Shown piece by piece: positions 25,720 to 35,900 of a stretch of 47,845 nucleotides of DNA. The notes below the pieces were generated by a model, which was not told where the DNA came from, ran no database searches, and saw only the letters and a program-made list of their open reading frames with translations. The translations under genes were made by a program, and so were the position numbers. This DNA comes from Sphingobacterium sp. (lineage in GTDB: Bacteria; Bacteroidota; Bacteroidia; Sphingobacteriales; Sphingobacteriaceae): the NCBI GenBank assembly GCA_022712315.1, contig JALAGS010000035.1, positions 1 to 47,845 on the forward strand, in the 5' to 3' direction. Each line of letters opens with the position of its first letter. Position 1 is the stretch's first letter.

Positions 25720-27054
25720 ATGAAAATTAGCCTTAAAAAATCAGGATTACTTGTTGCGGCAGGAATTTTATCCACCGCATCCTTTGCGCAAAACACAAAA
25801 GAAGCATCAATTGAAGGCACAACTCCATTAGGTTCGGCAACACAATATAGAACTTGGTCTATCGGTGTAGGCGCCGGTGTAACAAGCTTACAGAATATCG
25901 CCAAATTTAACAATGGTGGTTATGATAAATTAGACTGGAATTTAGGGTACAGTGCTTATATCAAGAAGCAAATTTCACCATCCTTCGGATTGAAAGCAAC
26001 TTATTTTGGTGGAAAGACAGCTGGGTATGATAACAGTGACAAGCAAACGGGATTCGAAACCAAGACCCCTTGGTCAGTTGCCTTATCGGGTGAGTTTTTG
26101 GCAGCCAACACGAATTGGAGATTTTTCAACAGTTTTATCAAACCTTATGCATCGATTGGTGTTGGGGTCATGAATGCTGAAACTGCTGCAATCGCCGGTG
26201 GAAATAAAGGCGAATACGGAGACTCTTATTCTAAGATCTATGTGCCTGCTGATTTTGGTTTGAAATTCGCCGTAGCCAAAGGTATAAACTTTGAATTGGG
26301 CTATCAATTGAATTGGGCGAACCAACGATTTGACAACAGAACAGTTGATCAACAATATAAAAATGACTTATTCACCTATGCGCACGCAGGCTTAGAGTTT
26401 GCCTTAGGAAGCAGCAGTAAACCGGCATTGAACAATTCAAATCCTGTTGCAACCCTTGTCAATGATTATACGGTAAAATACGATGATCTGAAAGCTCAAA
26501 ACGATGCGTTGAATGCTAAAAATCAAGCGTTGCAAGGTCAATTGGATGGATTGAATAATGATCTAAAAGATGATGACGGCGATGGGGTTGCCAATAAATA
26601 TGACAAATGTCCGGGCACACCTTCAGGTGTTCAGGTTGATGGATCAGGATGTCCAATTGTTGTAAAAAACGAAACTAAAGTTGTAGAGAAAGTTGTAGTT
26701 ACCGAAGCAGACAGAAAAGTCGTTGCCGATGCGATCAAAAACTTAGAATTCGATTTAGGTAAAGCAACTATCCGCCCTACTTCATATGCAACATTGAACA
26801 AAGTCGCTGCCTTATTGATTGAGAAAAATTTCAGCTTAAAACTAGCTGGTCACACCGATAATACAGGCTCACGTGAATTAAATATGCGTTTATCAAAAGA
26901 GCGTGCAGAATCTGTAAAAGCGTACTTAGTATCACAAGGTGCAAATGCCTCACGTATTGAGGCAACTGGATATGGTCCAGATCAACCGATTGCATCTAAT
27001 AAAAATGCAGCTGGTCGTCAACAAAACCGTCGCGTTGAATTTACACTTTATTAA
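25720..27054 (+). CDS. OmpA-family outer-membrane protein, copy 1
   Basis: A 444-residue protein. It has a signal peptide ending ASFAQ, an eight-stranded-barrel-type N-domain (about 40-225), a short coiled coil (YDDLKAQNDALNAKNQALQ), a calcium-binding thrombospondin-3-like motif (DDDGDGVANKYDKCPGTPSG) and a C-terminal OmpA peptidoglycan-binding domain with the diagnostic GHTDNTGSRELNMRLSKERA. It links the outer membrane to murein. The downstream gene is a paralogue: the last ~215 residues are almost identical, while the barrel domains differ more. A strong terminator follows, so the two copies are separate transcription units. Confidence 0.95.
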   Translation: MKISLKKSGLLVAAGILSTASFAQNTKEASIEGTTPLGSATQYRTWSIGVGAGVTSLQNIAKFNNGGYDKLDWNLGYSAYIKKQISPSFGLKATYFGGKTAGYDNSDKQTGFETKTPWSVALSGEFLAANTNWRFFNSFIKPYASIGVGVMNAETAAIAGGNKGEYGDSYSKIYVPADFGLKFAVAKGINFELGYQLNWANQRFDNRTVDQQYKNDLFTYAHAGLEFALGSSSKPALNNSNPVATLVNDYTVKYDDLKAQNDALNAKNQALQGQLDGLNNDLKDDDGDGVANKYDKCPGTPSGVQVDGSGCPIVVKNETKVVEKVVVTEADRKVVADAIKNLEFDLGKATIRPTSYATLNKVAALLIEKNFSLKLAGHTDNTGSRELNMRLSKERAESVKAYLVSQGANASRIEATGYGPDQPIASNKNAAGRQQNRRVEFTLY

Positions 27055-27072
27055 TAACTAACAAATTACACT

Positions 27073-27110
27073 AACAAAAAGGTGTTTTTAAATAAAAACA
27101 CCTTTTTGTT
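27073..27110 (+). terminator. Terminator after OmpA copy 1
   Basis: A 17-bp perfect stem, AACAAAAAGGTGTTTTT / AAAAACACCTTTTTGTT, with loop AAAT and a T-rich 3' arm. Confidence 0.9.
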
Positions 27111-27141
27111 TACCAATTATCATATATTAACTACAAATCGA

Positions 27142-27173
27142 TTGTAGATTTAATTTTTAATCTATTACTTTTG
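27142..27173 (+). promoter_or_regulatory. Promoter of OmpA copy 2
   Basis: TTG (27142-27144), a 21-bp spacer and TACTTTTG (27166-27173), a full match to TAnnTTTG. It leaves a leader of about 20 nt before the ATG at 27200 and shows that this copy is transcribed independently of copy 1. Confidence 0.65.
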
Positions 27174-27199
27174 CGTCGGTTTTTACAAATTCAAATTCT

Positions 27200-28525
27200 A
27201 TGAAACTAAAATTACAATTAGTACTTGCTTTAGCATCTGCGGGCTTATTTGCCAATTCTGCAATTGCTCAAAGCACAAAGGTATCCTCTATTGAAGGAAC
27301 AAGCCCATTTGGCCCTGTTACGCAATACAGAACATGGTCCATTGGTATTGGTGCTGGAGTGACAAACCAAACTAACATCGCAGGATTTAATCGTGAAGGA
27401 TACGATGATTTAGCTTGGAACTTAGGTTATAGTGCTTATATTAAGAAACAAATTTCCCCTTCTTTTGGGATTAAAGCTACATATTTTGGAGGTAAAACAG
27501 GCGGAGCCTTTAAAGATGGTACGCAATCATTTGAAGCGAAAACACCTTGGTCTGCTGCATTATCAGGAGAGTTCCTGGCAGCTAATACAAATTGGAGATT
27601 TTTCAACAGTTTTATCAAACCTTACGCTTCAGTCGGGGTTGGCGTGATGAACAGTAAAACAACCCTAACAACGGGTTCCACATCGCAAGAAGCCGATGGT
27701 ATTTCTAAAATATATGTACCATTAGATATGGGATTTAAATTTGCTGTTGCGAAAGGTATCAACTTCGAGCTAGGCTATCAATTAAATTGGGTTAACCAAA
27801 ACTTTGATGGCATTCAAGGTGGTCAATATAAAAACGACTTATTTACTTACATCCATGGTGGTTTAGAATTTGCATTGGGCAATGGTAGTAAACCAGCGTT
27901 AAACAATTCAAACCCTGTCGCTACACTCGTCAATGACTACACATTAAAGTATGATGATCTGAAAGCGCAAAACGATGCTCTTAACGCAAAAAATCAAGCA
28001 TTACAAAGTCAATTAGATGGTCTGAACAGTGATTTGAAAGATGATGATGGCGATGGTGTAGCTAACAAATATGATAAATGCCCAGGCACACCTTCAGGTG
28101 TACAAGTAGACGGTGCTGGTTGTCCAATCGTTGTGAAAAACGAAACTAGAGTTGTTGAAAAAGTTGTTGTGACAGAAGCTGACCGCAAAGTCGTTGCAGA
28201 CGCAATCAAAAACTTAGAATTCGATTTAGGAAAAGCAACAATACGCCCTACTTCATATGCTACATTGAATAAAGTAGCTGAATTGTTAATCGAGAAAAAC
28301 TTTAGCTTGAAATTAGCGGGTCACACAGATAACACAGGTTCACGCGAGTTGAACATGCGTTTATCAAAAGAACGCGCTGAGTCAGTAAAAGCATACTTAG
28401 TATCTCAAGGTGCTAATGCTTCTCGCATTGAAGCTACAGGATATGGTCCTGACCAGCCTATTGCATCAAACAAAACTGCTGATGGTCGTCAACAAAATCG
28501 TCGTGTAGAGTTTACACTCTATTAA
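27200..28525 (+). CDS. OmpA-family outer-membrane protein, copy 2
   Basis: A 441-residue paralogue of the preceding protein: signal peptide ending AIAQ, barrel-type N-domain, coiled-coil linker, thrombospondin-3-like calcium motif and C-terminal OmpA domain. About nine substitutions separate the last ~215 residues of the two proteins, although their DNA differs at many synonymous positions (for example about 12 of 66 bases around TEADRKVVAD). Differences concentrate in the surface-exposed part of the barrel (about residues 90-200). It has its own promoter and terminator, which allows differential expression of the two copies. Confidence 0.95.
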   Translation: MKLKLQLVLALASAGLFANSAIAQSTKVSSIEGTSPFGPVTQYRTWSIGIGAGVTNQTNIAGFNREGYDDLAWNLGYSAYIKKQISPSFGIKATYFGGKTGGAFKDGTQSFEAKTPWSAALSGEFLAANTNWRFFNSFIKPYASVGVGVMNSKTTLTTGSTSQEADGISKIYVPLDMGFKFAVAKGINFELGYQLNWVNQNFDGIQGGQYKNDLFTYIHGGLEFALGNGSKPALNNSNPVATLVNDYTLKYDDLKAQNDALNAKNQALQSQLDGLNSDLKDDDGDGVANKYDKCPGTPSGVQVDGAGCPIVVKNETRVVEKVVVTEADRKVVADAIKNLEFDLGKATIRPTSYATLNKVAELLIEKNFSLKLAGHTDNTGSRELNMRLSKERAESVKAYLVSQGANASRIEATGYGPDQPIASNKTADGRQQNRRVEFTLY

Positions 28526-28551
28526 TCGATCTATTTTGATATATACAAGCC

Positions 28552-28585
28552 AAAGGCACCACTGAACGTGGTGCCTTTTTTGTTT
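28552..28585 (+). terminator. Terminator after OmpA copy 2
   Basis: AAAGGCACCAC / GTGGTGCCTTT, an 11-bp perfect stem with loop TGAAC, followed by a T-tract (28576-28581). Confidence 0.9.
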
Positions 28586-28726
28586 GCTCCAGCAGACAAT
28601 CGGCTCTTCATTTCCATAACTACTATTAAAAAAGCCTTGTTTAAATTAAATAAACAACTGAATAACAAAAAGATAACTCAAAAACAAACAACTTAATCCG
28701 TATTTTTAATAAAGCAAAATTAAAAA

Positions 28727-30085
28727 ATGCGTAAACCACAAGCTCTTGTTTTGACTATCTTTTCGTTGATCTTTTCCTCTTGTGAAAAAGATCCACCATT
28801 GAACGAACCAGGGTCAAATGAAGCGATCAATGAATGGACCATGGCACAAATGCGGCAATATTATTACTGGAACGAAAAAATCACACAAAAAAACAATTAC
28901 CAACAAGCTCCAGATCTATTTTTTAAAAGTCTCTTATTTCAAGATGACCATTATTCCAGCATATTACAGACACTCAACAGCGACACCTATGGCAATACGC
29001 TGACGAACACTTTTGGATTCGATATGGTGCAATTACAAAATCAGTCAGAAACCATCCAACTGGTCACCCAAGTGGTCCCTTTCAGTGAAGGGGATCTAAT
29101 GGGGCTCAAGCGGGGAGACAGCATAAGCCACATCAACAACGAGCCCATCGACCACAGCAACCTGAAATCGCTACTAAGCAAATCCTTGCTTTTACCGGCA
29201 ATGCATTTGACGCGAAATGATGGCAAAATATTTCATCTGCCTTCTTCCTATATTTCGCAGCCCGTCCTCTATACCGCTAAACTCATCTCCTCCTCCCCCA
29301 CAGTAGGCTATATGTTTTTAAGTCAATTTGACTTTAGTGGGGCATATTCATTATTGGAAGCAGTCCAAAATTTCAAGTCCCAACCGATTCAGGAATTTAT
29401 TGTCGATTTACGTTACAACCCCGGCGGACAGGTTGCTTTCGCCTCATTTTGCGCACTCTTATTGGCAGATATTAAAGAGAATGATGTTTTCGCTCGATAT
29501 CGTGGAAACAAAAACATCAAAAATAGAGAAGACAGTTTTGCATCTACCCTGCAAGGGCAGCCCGATGGCTATTCTTTCGCAGCAGACGAGGTATTAAAGC
29601 AAGGTTTACATTTGAAGAGAATTTATATGCTGACAGGGCCAAACACAGCCTCTGCAGCCGAAATGCTCATCAATGGATTGAAACCTTATGTAGAGATCAT
29701 TCAAGTCGGTGACAAAACATTCGGTAAAGATATGGCCTCAACAACAATAGTAACTCCAGAAGATATCCGAGGTACCGAACGGGCCTGGCATTTGGTCCCT
29801 ATGATCTATAAAATCTACAATAAAGTGGGGCAGGGAGATTATAGCGATGGAATTGCACCTTCAAAAGTGACCGATGAATTTGCTTTTCTACCCTTGGTTC
29901 CTGTAGGCGATACGAGGGATCCCTTGATTCAGGAAGTATTAAAAAAGATCGGTATGAAAAATATGCTAGCTAAACGCCCTATTACTACAATTGAACCAAC
30001 CCATATGTTGAAGCCAAAATACATAGGCAGTAGCTATCAGGCAATACCTGTTGAAGTAAGCGCACAGGGCAAATCCGATAAATAG
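28727..30085 (+). CDS. S41-family C-terminal-processing-type protease, lipoprotein
   Basis: A 452-residue exported serine protease. The lipobox is FSSC (C19). A helical N-domain is followed by a PDZ-like segment (about 95-170; FSEGDLMGLKRGDSISHIN) and the S41 catalytic domain (about 190-385). The nucleophile is S309 in NTASAAEM and the general base is probably K334 in GKDM, as in the CtpA/tail-specific protease group. VDLRYNPGG is the conserved oxyanion region. The probable location is the periplasmic face of a membrane. The target is unknown. It is monocistronic and ends 2 bp from a convergent small gene. Confidence 0.92.
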   Translation: MRKPQALVLTIFSLIFSSCEKDPPLNEPGSNEAINEWTMAQMRQYYYWNEKITQKNNYQQAPDLFFKSLLFQDDHYSSILQTLNSDTYGNTLTNTFGFDMVQLQNQSETIQLVTQVVPFSEGDLMGLKRGDSISHINNEPIDHSNLKSLLSKSLLLPAMHLTRNDGKIFHLPSSYISQPVLYTAKLISSSPTVGYMFLSQFDFSGAYSLLEAVQNFKSQPIQEFIVDLRYNPGGQVAFASFCALLLADIKENDVFARYRGNKNIKNREDSFASTLQGQPDGYSFAADEVLKQGLHLKRIYMLTGPNTASAAEMLINGLKPYVEIIQVGDKTFGKDMASTTIVTPEDIRGTERAWHLVPMIYKIYNKVGQGDYSDGIAPSKVTDEFAFLPLVPVGDTRDPLIQEVLKKIGMKNMLAKRPITTIEPTHMLKPKYIGSSYQAIPVEVSAQGKSDK

Positions 30086-30087
30086 AT

Positions 30088-30405
30088 TCACCCATGTGCA
30101 CAGGAATTTAATGAAGTAATAAGCATACGCAAATCAGCTCCAGTCTGTCCATTTTTGACCAACTTACGAAGAGGACGAGACAAAATTTCGGAGCGGATGG
30201 TCCGTTCCTTCGATTCGTATTCTCGTACTAGTTCTTCCAACTGTTGCAGTAGTTCCCTATATTGCCTATAAAGTTCATTCAGCTCCGCCATTTCATTCCG
30301 TAAAGCTAGCAGCGCAGCAGCATCAATGGCATGATCTACATCTCCTTGAATTTTCAGGGAGATAGCAAATAAATTACGATGTTTTATAGCATTGATCCCT
30401 TTCAT
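30088..30405 (-). CDS. Small coiled-coil protein of unknown function
   Basis: I do not recognise this 105-residue protein. Residues 30-75 (ALRNEMAELNELYRQYRELL onward) have the regular Leu/Glu spacing of a coiled coil, and there is no signal peptide or membrane segment. It is convergent with the S41 protease gene, with only 2 bp between the stops. A palindrome, AACTAC-AAA-GTAGTT, lies 24 bp upstream of its start (30429-30443) and might be an operator. The clean strand context, start codon and absence of an overlapping gene favour a real gene, but homology is untested. Confidence 0.6.
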   Translation of the reverse strand: MKGINAIKHRNLFAISLKIQGDVDHAIDAAALLALRNEMAELNELYRQYRELLQQLEELVREYESKERTIRSEILSRPLRKLVKNGQTGADLRMLITSLNSCAHG

Positions 30406-30474
30406 GATGAATTTATGATAATTGATTTAACTACAAAGTAGTTATTAACTTCACAATATTTCCTCTAAATCATT

Positions 30475-31281
30475 TTATTTTTTTAACCAAACCGCATCCA
30501 AGGCAAAACCGATTCCAACGATATCCGACACCGCATCAACATCAAAATATGCATCGGGTTCCTTTTGGGGGAAGTATACAATACCTATGTCTTCTACCGT
30601 AAAGAAAAAAAACAGATAGACCTTCTGTCCATCGATAAGGATTGGTTTTGAATCCTTGTCCAATACCTGCGCCTTTGCTGGAAAATAGGGGTCAACTGGT
30701 ATTTTAATAAATTCTTCGGGGATTTTATCCGATATCAACCCAGTAATCAGGATCGGAGTTTCATCATATCTGACCAAATCCATTCCCCAACTTTCATCAA
30801 ACACAGGTTTACCTTGATAAATCGCCAATCGAATCGGCTCGCCATTTGGTGAAATCGTCTGGTTATAATTTAATATCTTTACCTGCCTCACACCCGGAAT
30901 CGATTCGACATCATCTCCTAAGGGGTTTGGCCCGACAACGAGTGAAGGATTAATGGGACTTTTGCTATGCACACCAAAAGTATTTAACCCTGACTTGAGG
31001 GCGAGACGTTGTTCTAGGACAACCTGATCCTTGCTATCATACGCAACGACCAATGAAGAATCGGCATCTTTATTTCGTATAAAAATAAAATTAGTATTGC
31101 TTTGATTTGCTGCTTTTCCATCGACAGTTACTCTTTTTACATCTACTGACACAGTGCCATAGGTTTTAAAAGCAATCCGAGCCAATTCTTCCGTTTCTAA
31201 AACAGGTTCGCCTTTTTGGCAGGAAGACAACAACGATCCAACCCAAAGGGCAATAAAATAGAGAACTAAATTTCTAATCAT
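30475..31281 (-). CDS. Lipoprotein of unknown function in the sigma/FecR/TonB-receptor locus
   Basis: A 268-residue lipoprotein beginning MIRNLVLYFIALWVGSLLSSC (lipobox LSSC, C21). I chose this start over an ATG 39 bp upstream because it gives a standard lipoprotein leader. The rest is beta-rich with no recognised domain; it resembles the small partner lipoproteins found beside TonB receptors. It is the last gene of the block that runs leftward from the TonB receptor, 57 bp after the beta-helix lipoprotein gene. A shared role in ligand binding or surface assembly is inferred from position only. Confidence 0.7.
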   Translation of the reverse strand: MIRNLVLYFIALWVGSLLSSCQKGEPVLETEELARIAFKTYGTVSVDVKRVTVDGKAANQSNTNFIFIRNKDADSSLVVAYDSKDQVVLEQRLALKSGLNTFGVHSKSPINPSLVVGPNPLGDDVESIPGVRQVKILNYNQTISPNGEPIRLAIYQGKPVFDESWGMDLVRYDETPILITGLISDKIPEEFIKIPVDPYFPAKAQVLDKDSKPILIDGQKVYLFFFFTVEDIGIVYFPQKEPDAYFDVDAVSDIVGIGFALDAVWLKK

Positions 31282-31338
31282 ATATAAAGGATAAAGAAGT
31301 GAGCCATAGAAATGGCTCACTCAATTAAATAATCAATA

Positions 31339-32694
31339 TTAATAAGTTTTTGGAGCAAATTGCGTCCAGGTTGCAGTCCAAGGAGCAGTTGTCGGATGGA
31401 ATGCACCTTTATAAGTTGTACTTCCATCACCATATGCAGGTGAAGTTGACGATGGTCTTAAGAAAGCAGGATTAAATGTAGTCCCTGTTGAATAGAAAAT
31501 ATTAACACCACCAGCTAATTTCAAATACGTTGTTGCATCCGCCGAAACATTTGTTTGGTTTCCTGTTGGTGTAGCACCACTGAAAGCTGCACTATAAGCG
31601 TGTACAACATTACCTGTAAAAGTACCTGTTGCGCCATCTTGGAATGCGGCGCCTGTTGTATAACCAGCGATAATGGAGTTTTGAATATCATACTCCGTAG
31701 CTCTTCTCCAACGGTTACCGAATTTCAATTTAGAACTCGCCACAGTCACATCCTTAATACCAAGGAACGTAAAATTCTTTAATACCGGACGAGTTTTAGG
31801 TGTAGCAGCATATGGTGCTGTACCTTCATTATCCGACTCCAAACCATTTGAATCAGAACTACCGCTAGAAGTACTGTTTGTCGAATTCGGATCCTTTAAT
31901 GACAATGCATATTGAATTGTACCTGTATATCCATGATCGAAATCAAAATCATCATCGTCATTTGATAACGCAACTAGGTATTTCGCATTGACAGTCCCCC
32001 CAAAGAATTCAAATCCATCATCTTTACCCCAAGATACCTGTATATTTTCCAACGTAGTACCAGTACCAACACCACCTAAAGTCAATCCATTAATCTCATT
32101 GTCAGCAGTTAAATTATAACCAGCAAATTCAATACGCACGTATTTCAATGAACCAGAATTATCGGCAGCATTTGTACCACCATAGGTTACATCCACTCCA
32201 ACAGGCTGAGGAATACCTTCAATTCTCTTTGTGGACGCTTGGTTTGTGGTTGCATTCCCCAACAACACCACACCTCCAAAATCACCAGGATTACGAGATC
32301 CCGCTGCGTTTGGAGAAGTAAACACAATCGGCGCAGCAGCAGTGCCATTGGCGATCAATTTAGCTGTTTTTGGCACGACTAAAACACCTTTGATATTTTG
32401 TGTTAATCCAGTGATCTGATCATTGTATGCCTTAGTTACACCAGAAGTAATATAAGTACCCGCCTGAATCGTCAATGTAGCACCTGGTCTTACAAAAGCA
32501 ACACCATCAATTTTCCATACTGTGTCAGCAGAAAGCGTTGTTTTCGTGATAATACCGGCAGCATCTGTTGGGATCGTTGCCTGAGGTTTGTTTGGCAAAC
32601 CAGCATTCAAATCTGAATTAGGTCCTACGTTGTCTTTGTTACAAGAAGCTAATGCGATTGCGCATACGCTTGCTACTGTTAAGATTTTTTTCAT
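31339..32694 (-). CDS. Beta-helix-type surface lipoprotein next to the TonB receptor
   Basis: A 451-residue protein with lipoprotein leader MKKILTVASVCAIALASC (C18). The body shows the repeating short-strand pattern of a right-handed parallel beta-helix (for example GALKYV-like, GLTLGGVGTGTTLENIQVS and VALSNDDDDF turns), with an unusually acidic run NDDDDFDFDHG (possible calcium site) and a Ser-rich loop (STNSTSSGSSDS). I recognise the architecture, which recurs beside Bacteroidetes TonB receptors, but not a function. It occupies the position where SusD would stand, so ligand capture for the receptor at 32911-36324 is a reasonable inference. Confidence 0.75.
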   Translation of the reverse strand: MKKILTVASVCAIALASCNKDNVGPNSDLNAGLPNKPQATIPTDAAGIITKTTLSADTVWKIDGVAFVRPGATLTIQAGTYITSGVTKAYNDQITGLTQNIKGVLVVPKTAKLIANGTAAAPIVFTSPNAAGSRNPGDFGGVVLLGNATTNQASTKRIEGIPQPVGVDVTYGGTNAADNSGSLKYVRIEFAGYNLTADNEINGLTLGGVGTGTTLENIQVSWGKDDGFEFFGGTVNAKYLVALSNDDDDFDFDHGYTGTIQYALSLKDPNSTNSTSSGSSDSNGLESDNEGTAPYAATPKTRPVLKNFTFLGIKDVTVASSKLKFGNRWRRATEYDIQNSIIAGYTTGAAFQDGATGTFTGNVVHAYSAAFSGATPTGNQTNVSADATTYLKLAGGVNIFYSTGTTFNPAFLRPSSTSPAYGDGSTTYKGAFHPTTAPWTATWTQFAPKTY

Positions 32695-32910
32695 TTTGTG
32701 TTAAATAATTACTAGTTTTGCCATCACAAGATCATTTTTTAGACTATGCACCCCTATGGGATAGCATTTCATAAGGCTGCATAGTTGTTTTCAATCACCC
32801 GTTTTCTGTTTCGATTTTTCTTTTCCTATTGTGCTCGCTGGACAATCCCGGAACTTGTGTACATGATTAAGGAGTGATATGAAACTGCCTCGCGCAGTAG
32901 TCTTTTTATT
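32695..32910. other. Intergenic gap inside the TonB-receptor block (216 bp)
   Basis: No gene found. On the - strand a small hairpin, ACTGC-GCGAG-GCAGT, lies about 15 bp after the receptor stop codon. Without a good T-tract it may only weaken read-through into the lipoprotein genes. No clear promoter was seen. Confidence 0.4.
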
Positions 32911-35900
32911 TTAAAAGCTATAAGTCACCGAAAGATTAAATCTCCTTCCATCTTTTTTACGATAGGTTATAATATCGTCATCTGCTCTATTATATTTATT
33001 ATCCCCCCTGACAAGCTCAAAGATTTTTTCGCCATTTCCTCCAATAGATTCACTATATGCAGATTGATTCTGATAATACCTAGTCCACTCATCTAAGAGA
33101 TTAGCTGCATTGAATTTCACTTCTAATTGCTGACTTAAAAAACGTTTATAGAGTTGAAGATCGAGTTGTTTTGGTGCAAGTTCATACTCAACTCTATTCG
33201 GATTGACAGAAGCGGTATTTGTACGATAGCCCCTGTGATTATAGCTAGTTGTTATGCCAAAATCATCCCCCCAATAACCAATTCCTAAGTTCAATAGCCA
33301 GGGCGATTGTCCCATTAATGGTCGATCTTGGTTTGGCGCTCTATTCTTTTCTCGTTCTGCGACCGTAACATTATCAACAAGCTTATGTCGCCATTGGCTC
33401 AAGGCATTAACTTCAGACTTTAACAATGTGCCGTTTGCACTGATAAAAGCTTTAGACAGCCATTCTGCTTCACCGAAAAAACTTAGGTTTTTGCGAAGTT
33501 CAAATTCTAACCCCATGTTTTTCGCAGACTCCATATTATTGAAAACATATGCACTGCCAGGGCTGACATCTTCATTTTCTATCAATTCTATCGGTTTGTC
33601 TAAGTATTTATAAAATCCTGTCAGAGATATGATTTCACCAGGACTCGGATACCATTCCAAACGCAGATCCACATTATCGATAAAAGTTGACTCCACATTA
33701 TCTCCTGATACAACCGCATCCAACTCAAAATCATAAAACCCAAAAAAACCAGTCTCCCGAAAATCCGGACGAATAGCCGTTTTTGAATAACTTCCCCTTA
33801 GATTAAAAGTGTTACTCAAACTGTAGGTTGCATTGATGGATGGCAATATTTTCCAGTTTTTTTCGCGGATCATAAGTTTATATAAAAGAAGCTTATTGTT
33901 ATCTGAATTGGGATCGCCGTTCTGTTTTCTAAACATTTCATCCTGACGATTTTGTAAGTTGTAATACTCTGCACGGAAGCCATAAACGAGTCTTAGCTTA
34001 TTCCAGAATTTCTGATCAAACATTAAATATCCGGCATGCGAACTCATTGTCCCATCGTAGACATTCCCCCCTATAGGTTCCGGATAATAATAAGCCTGAC
34101 CAATTCCATTCCCAATGTGATCGGTAGATAACAATACATCATAAGGCATTTCTATCGGCGGAGCAGCTTTAGACGGATCATCAGGCATATAAGATCTGGT
34201 AAATGGCAGTAGACGAAAAACGGAGAGATCTCTATTTTTTTTCCAGCCCTGGTAACCTACTTTAATTCGTGAACTCACGGAAGTTCCTGCACCAAAGAGG
34301 CGTGAAAAGGCCATTGCCCAATTAAGGTCATGTTCATTAATTTCGGTCCACATGCGAGAATCGAACCCTGTTTCCGAATGGTTAGACCAATTGGAAAGAC
34401 TCAATAAATTGGGACTTCGAAACATATAATTTCCATCCAATACCGTCGTCAATCCATAACGCAATTTTCGCTCATCCAAAATCTGCTGTTTGATTCTATT
34501 ATAAGCAAACATCCCCTCAGCTTTTACATTCCAAGGCAATTGATACTCCCCGCTCAACTGATGTTGTTGTAAAGACATTGCCTCAGGCAGTTGATATTGA
34601 TTTTTGGTTGGTGGGTTACTTAAATTTGTAAAAACTGACCGAATGTTTTCACTATAGTTGTTATTAAAGGTACGGGCATACATATTTTTAAAAGCCAGCC
34701 TGAAATCCTGCCCCTTTAATCCAAAATTAGCCACCAACCCACTGCTGCTGTTAAAACGATAGGAAGTCCCGGCACCATTCTGACCAATAGTGTCACTCTC
34801 TATCATATGCTGTTTTTCTCCATATAAATTAGTGATATTAGACCCTCTGACATTGTTGAAAGGGATGATGTTCTGTTCATTTCGAATGTTTGCAGAAGCA
34901 GAGAAACCAAACAGCAATCCTTGCGATAAATTATAACGCCTTCCCAATGAAAACCTTAAATTTTGATTTGGGCTGGCTTTATAACGATATAATTTCAATG
35001 CATCGGCGTTGACAAGTTTTGACTGTGCGATGGCATCGACATCATTATACTTCAGATTTGAACCAGGCATCAGGAGCTCCTCATTTAACTTAGGATCACT
35101 CAAAATATATCCGGGAGGGGCATCTAAACGTCGTGCTTCACCGTTCCAAAACCAAGGAAGCATACCTTCAGGCTGTTTAGAAGATGAAGAGTTAAAACCA
35201 AAAAATTCTGATGTTTTTCGTTCTCCGAGCCGGTAAAAGTCTTTTCCTGTTGTACGCGAATTTCCACCAATTCCGTACTGTATGGTTATAAAATCCTTTT
35301 CCGGAATATCTAGTGTATTCACTGAAACCTGTCCACCTGAAAATTCGGCCGACACATCCGGTGTTGCTGTTTTATTAACGACCACAGAACTTACCATCTC
35401 AGTCGGAATAATATCAAACGAAAAATCACGCCTATTTTGCGACGTGCTGGGAATCACCACTCCGTCGAGCATCGCTTGATTATAGCGATCTGACATTCCT
35501 CTAACAATTACATTTCTATTATTAACCGTTGTCAATCCTGTTACACGTTTTAAAACTTGCCCCATATCATTATCCGGTGTACGGGCGATCTGCTCCGCAG
35601 AAATACCATCTGTCACAGAAGCTGCATTCTTTTGTGCGGCATACAGTCCTGCCACAGAAGCCTTTTTGAATGGAACTGTAACCACAGCCGTTTCCAACGC
35701 ATTTATCTGTGCCTTCATGGCGATATTTAATGCAGTACGCTGTCCAGAAGCAACTTTCACCCCCTCAATGCGCTGTGTACGATAGGATAAATAGCTCACT
35801 TCTAAGGTGTATATACCTGGATCTAAGCCAAGGACATAACTGCCATCTACACTCGTTTGTGTGGATTTATTGGAACCAATCAGTCTAATACTCGCGTTTG

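Noticed and set aside
25720..28525. Recent gene conversion between the two OmpA paralogues
   Set aside because: The near-identical protein segments differ at many synonymous bases (about 12 of 66 in one sampled stretch), which indicates old duplication with purifying selection.
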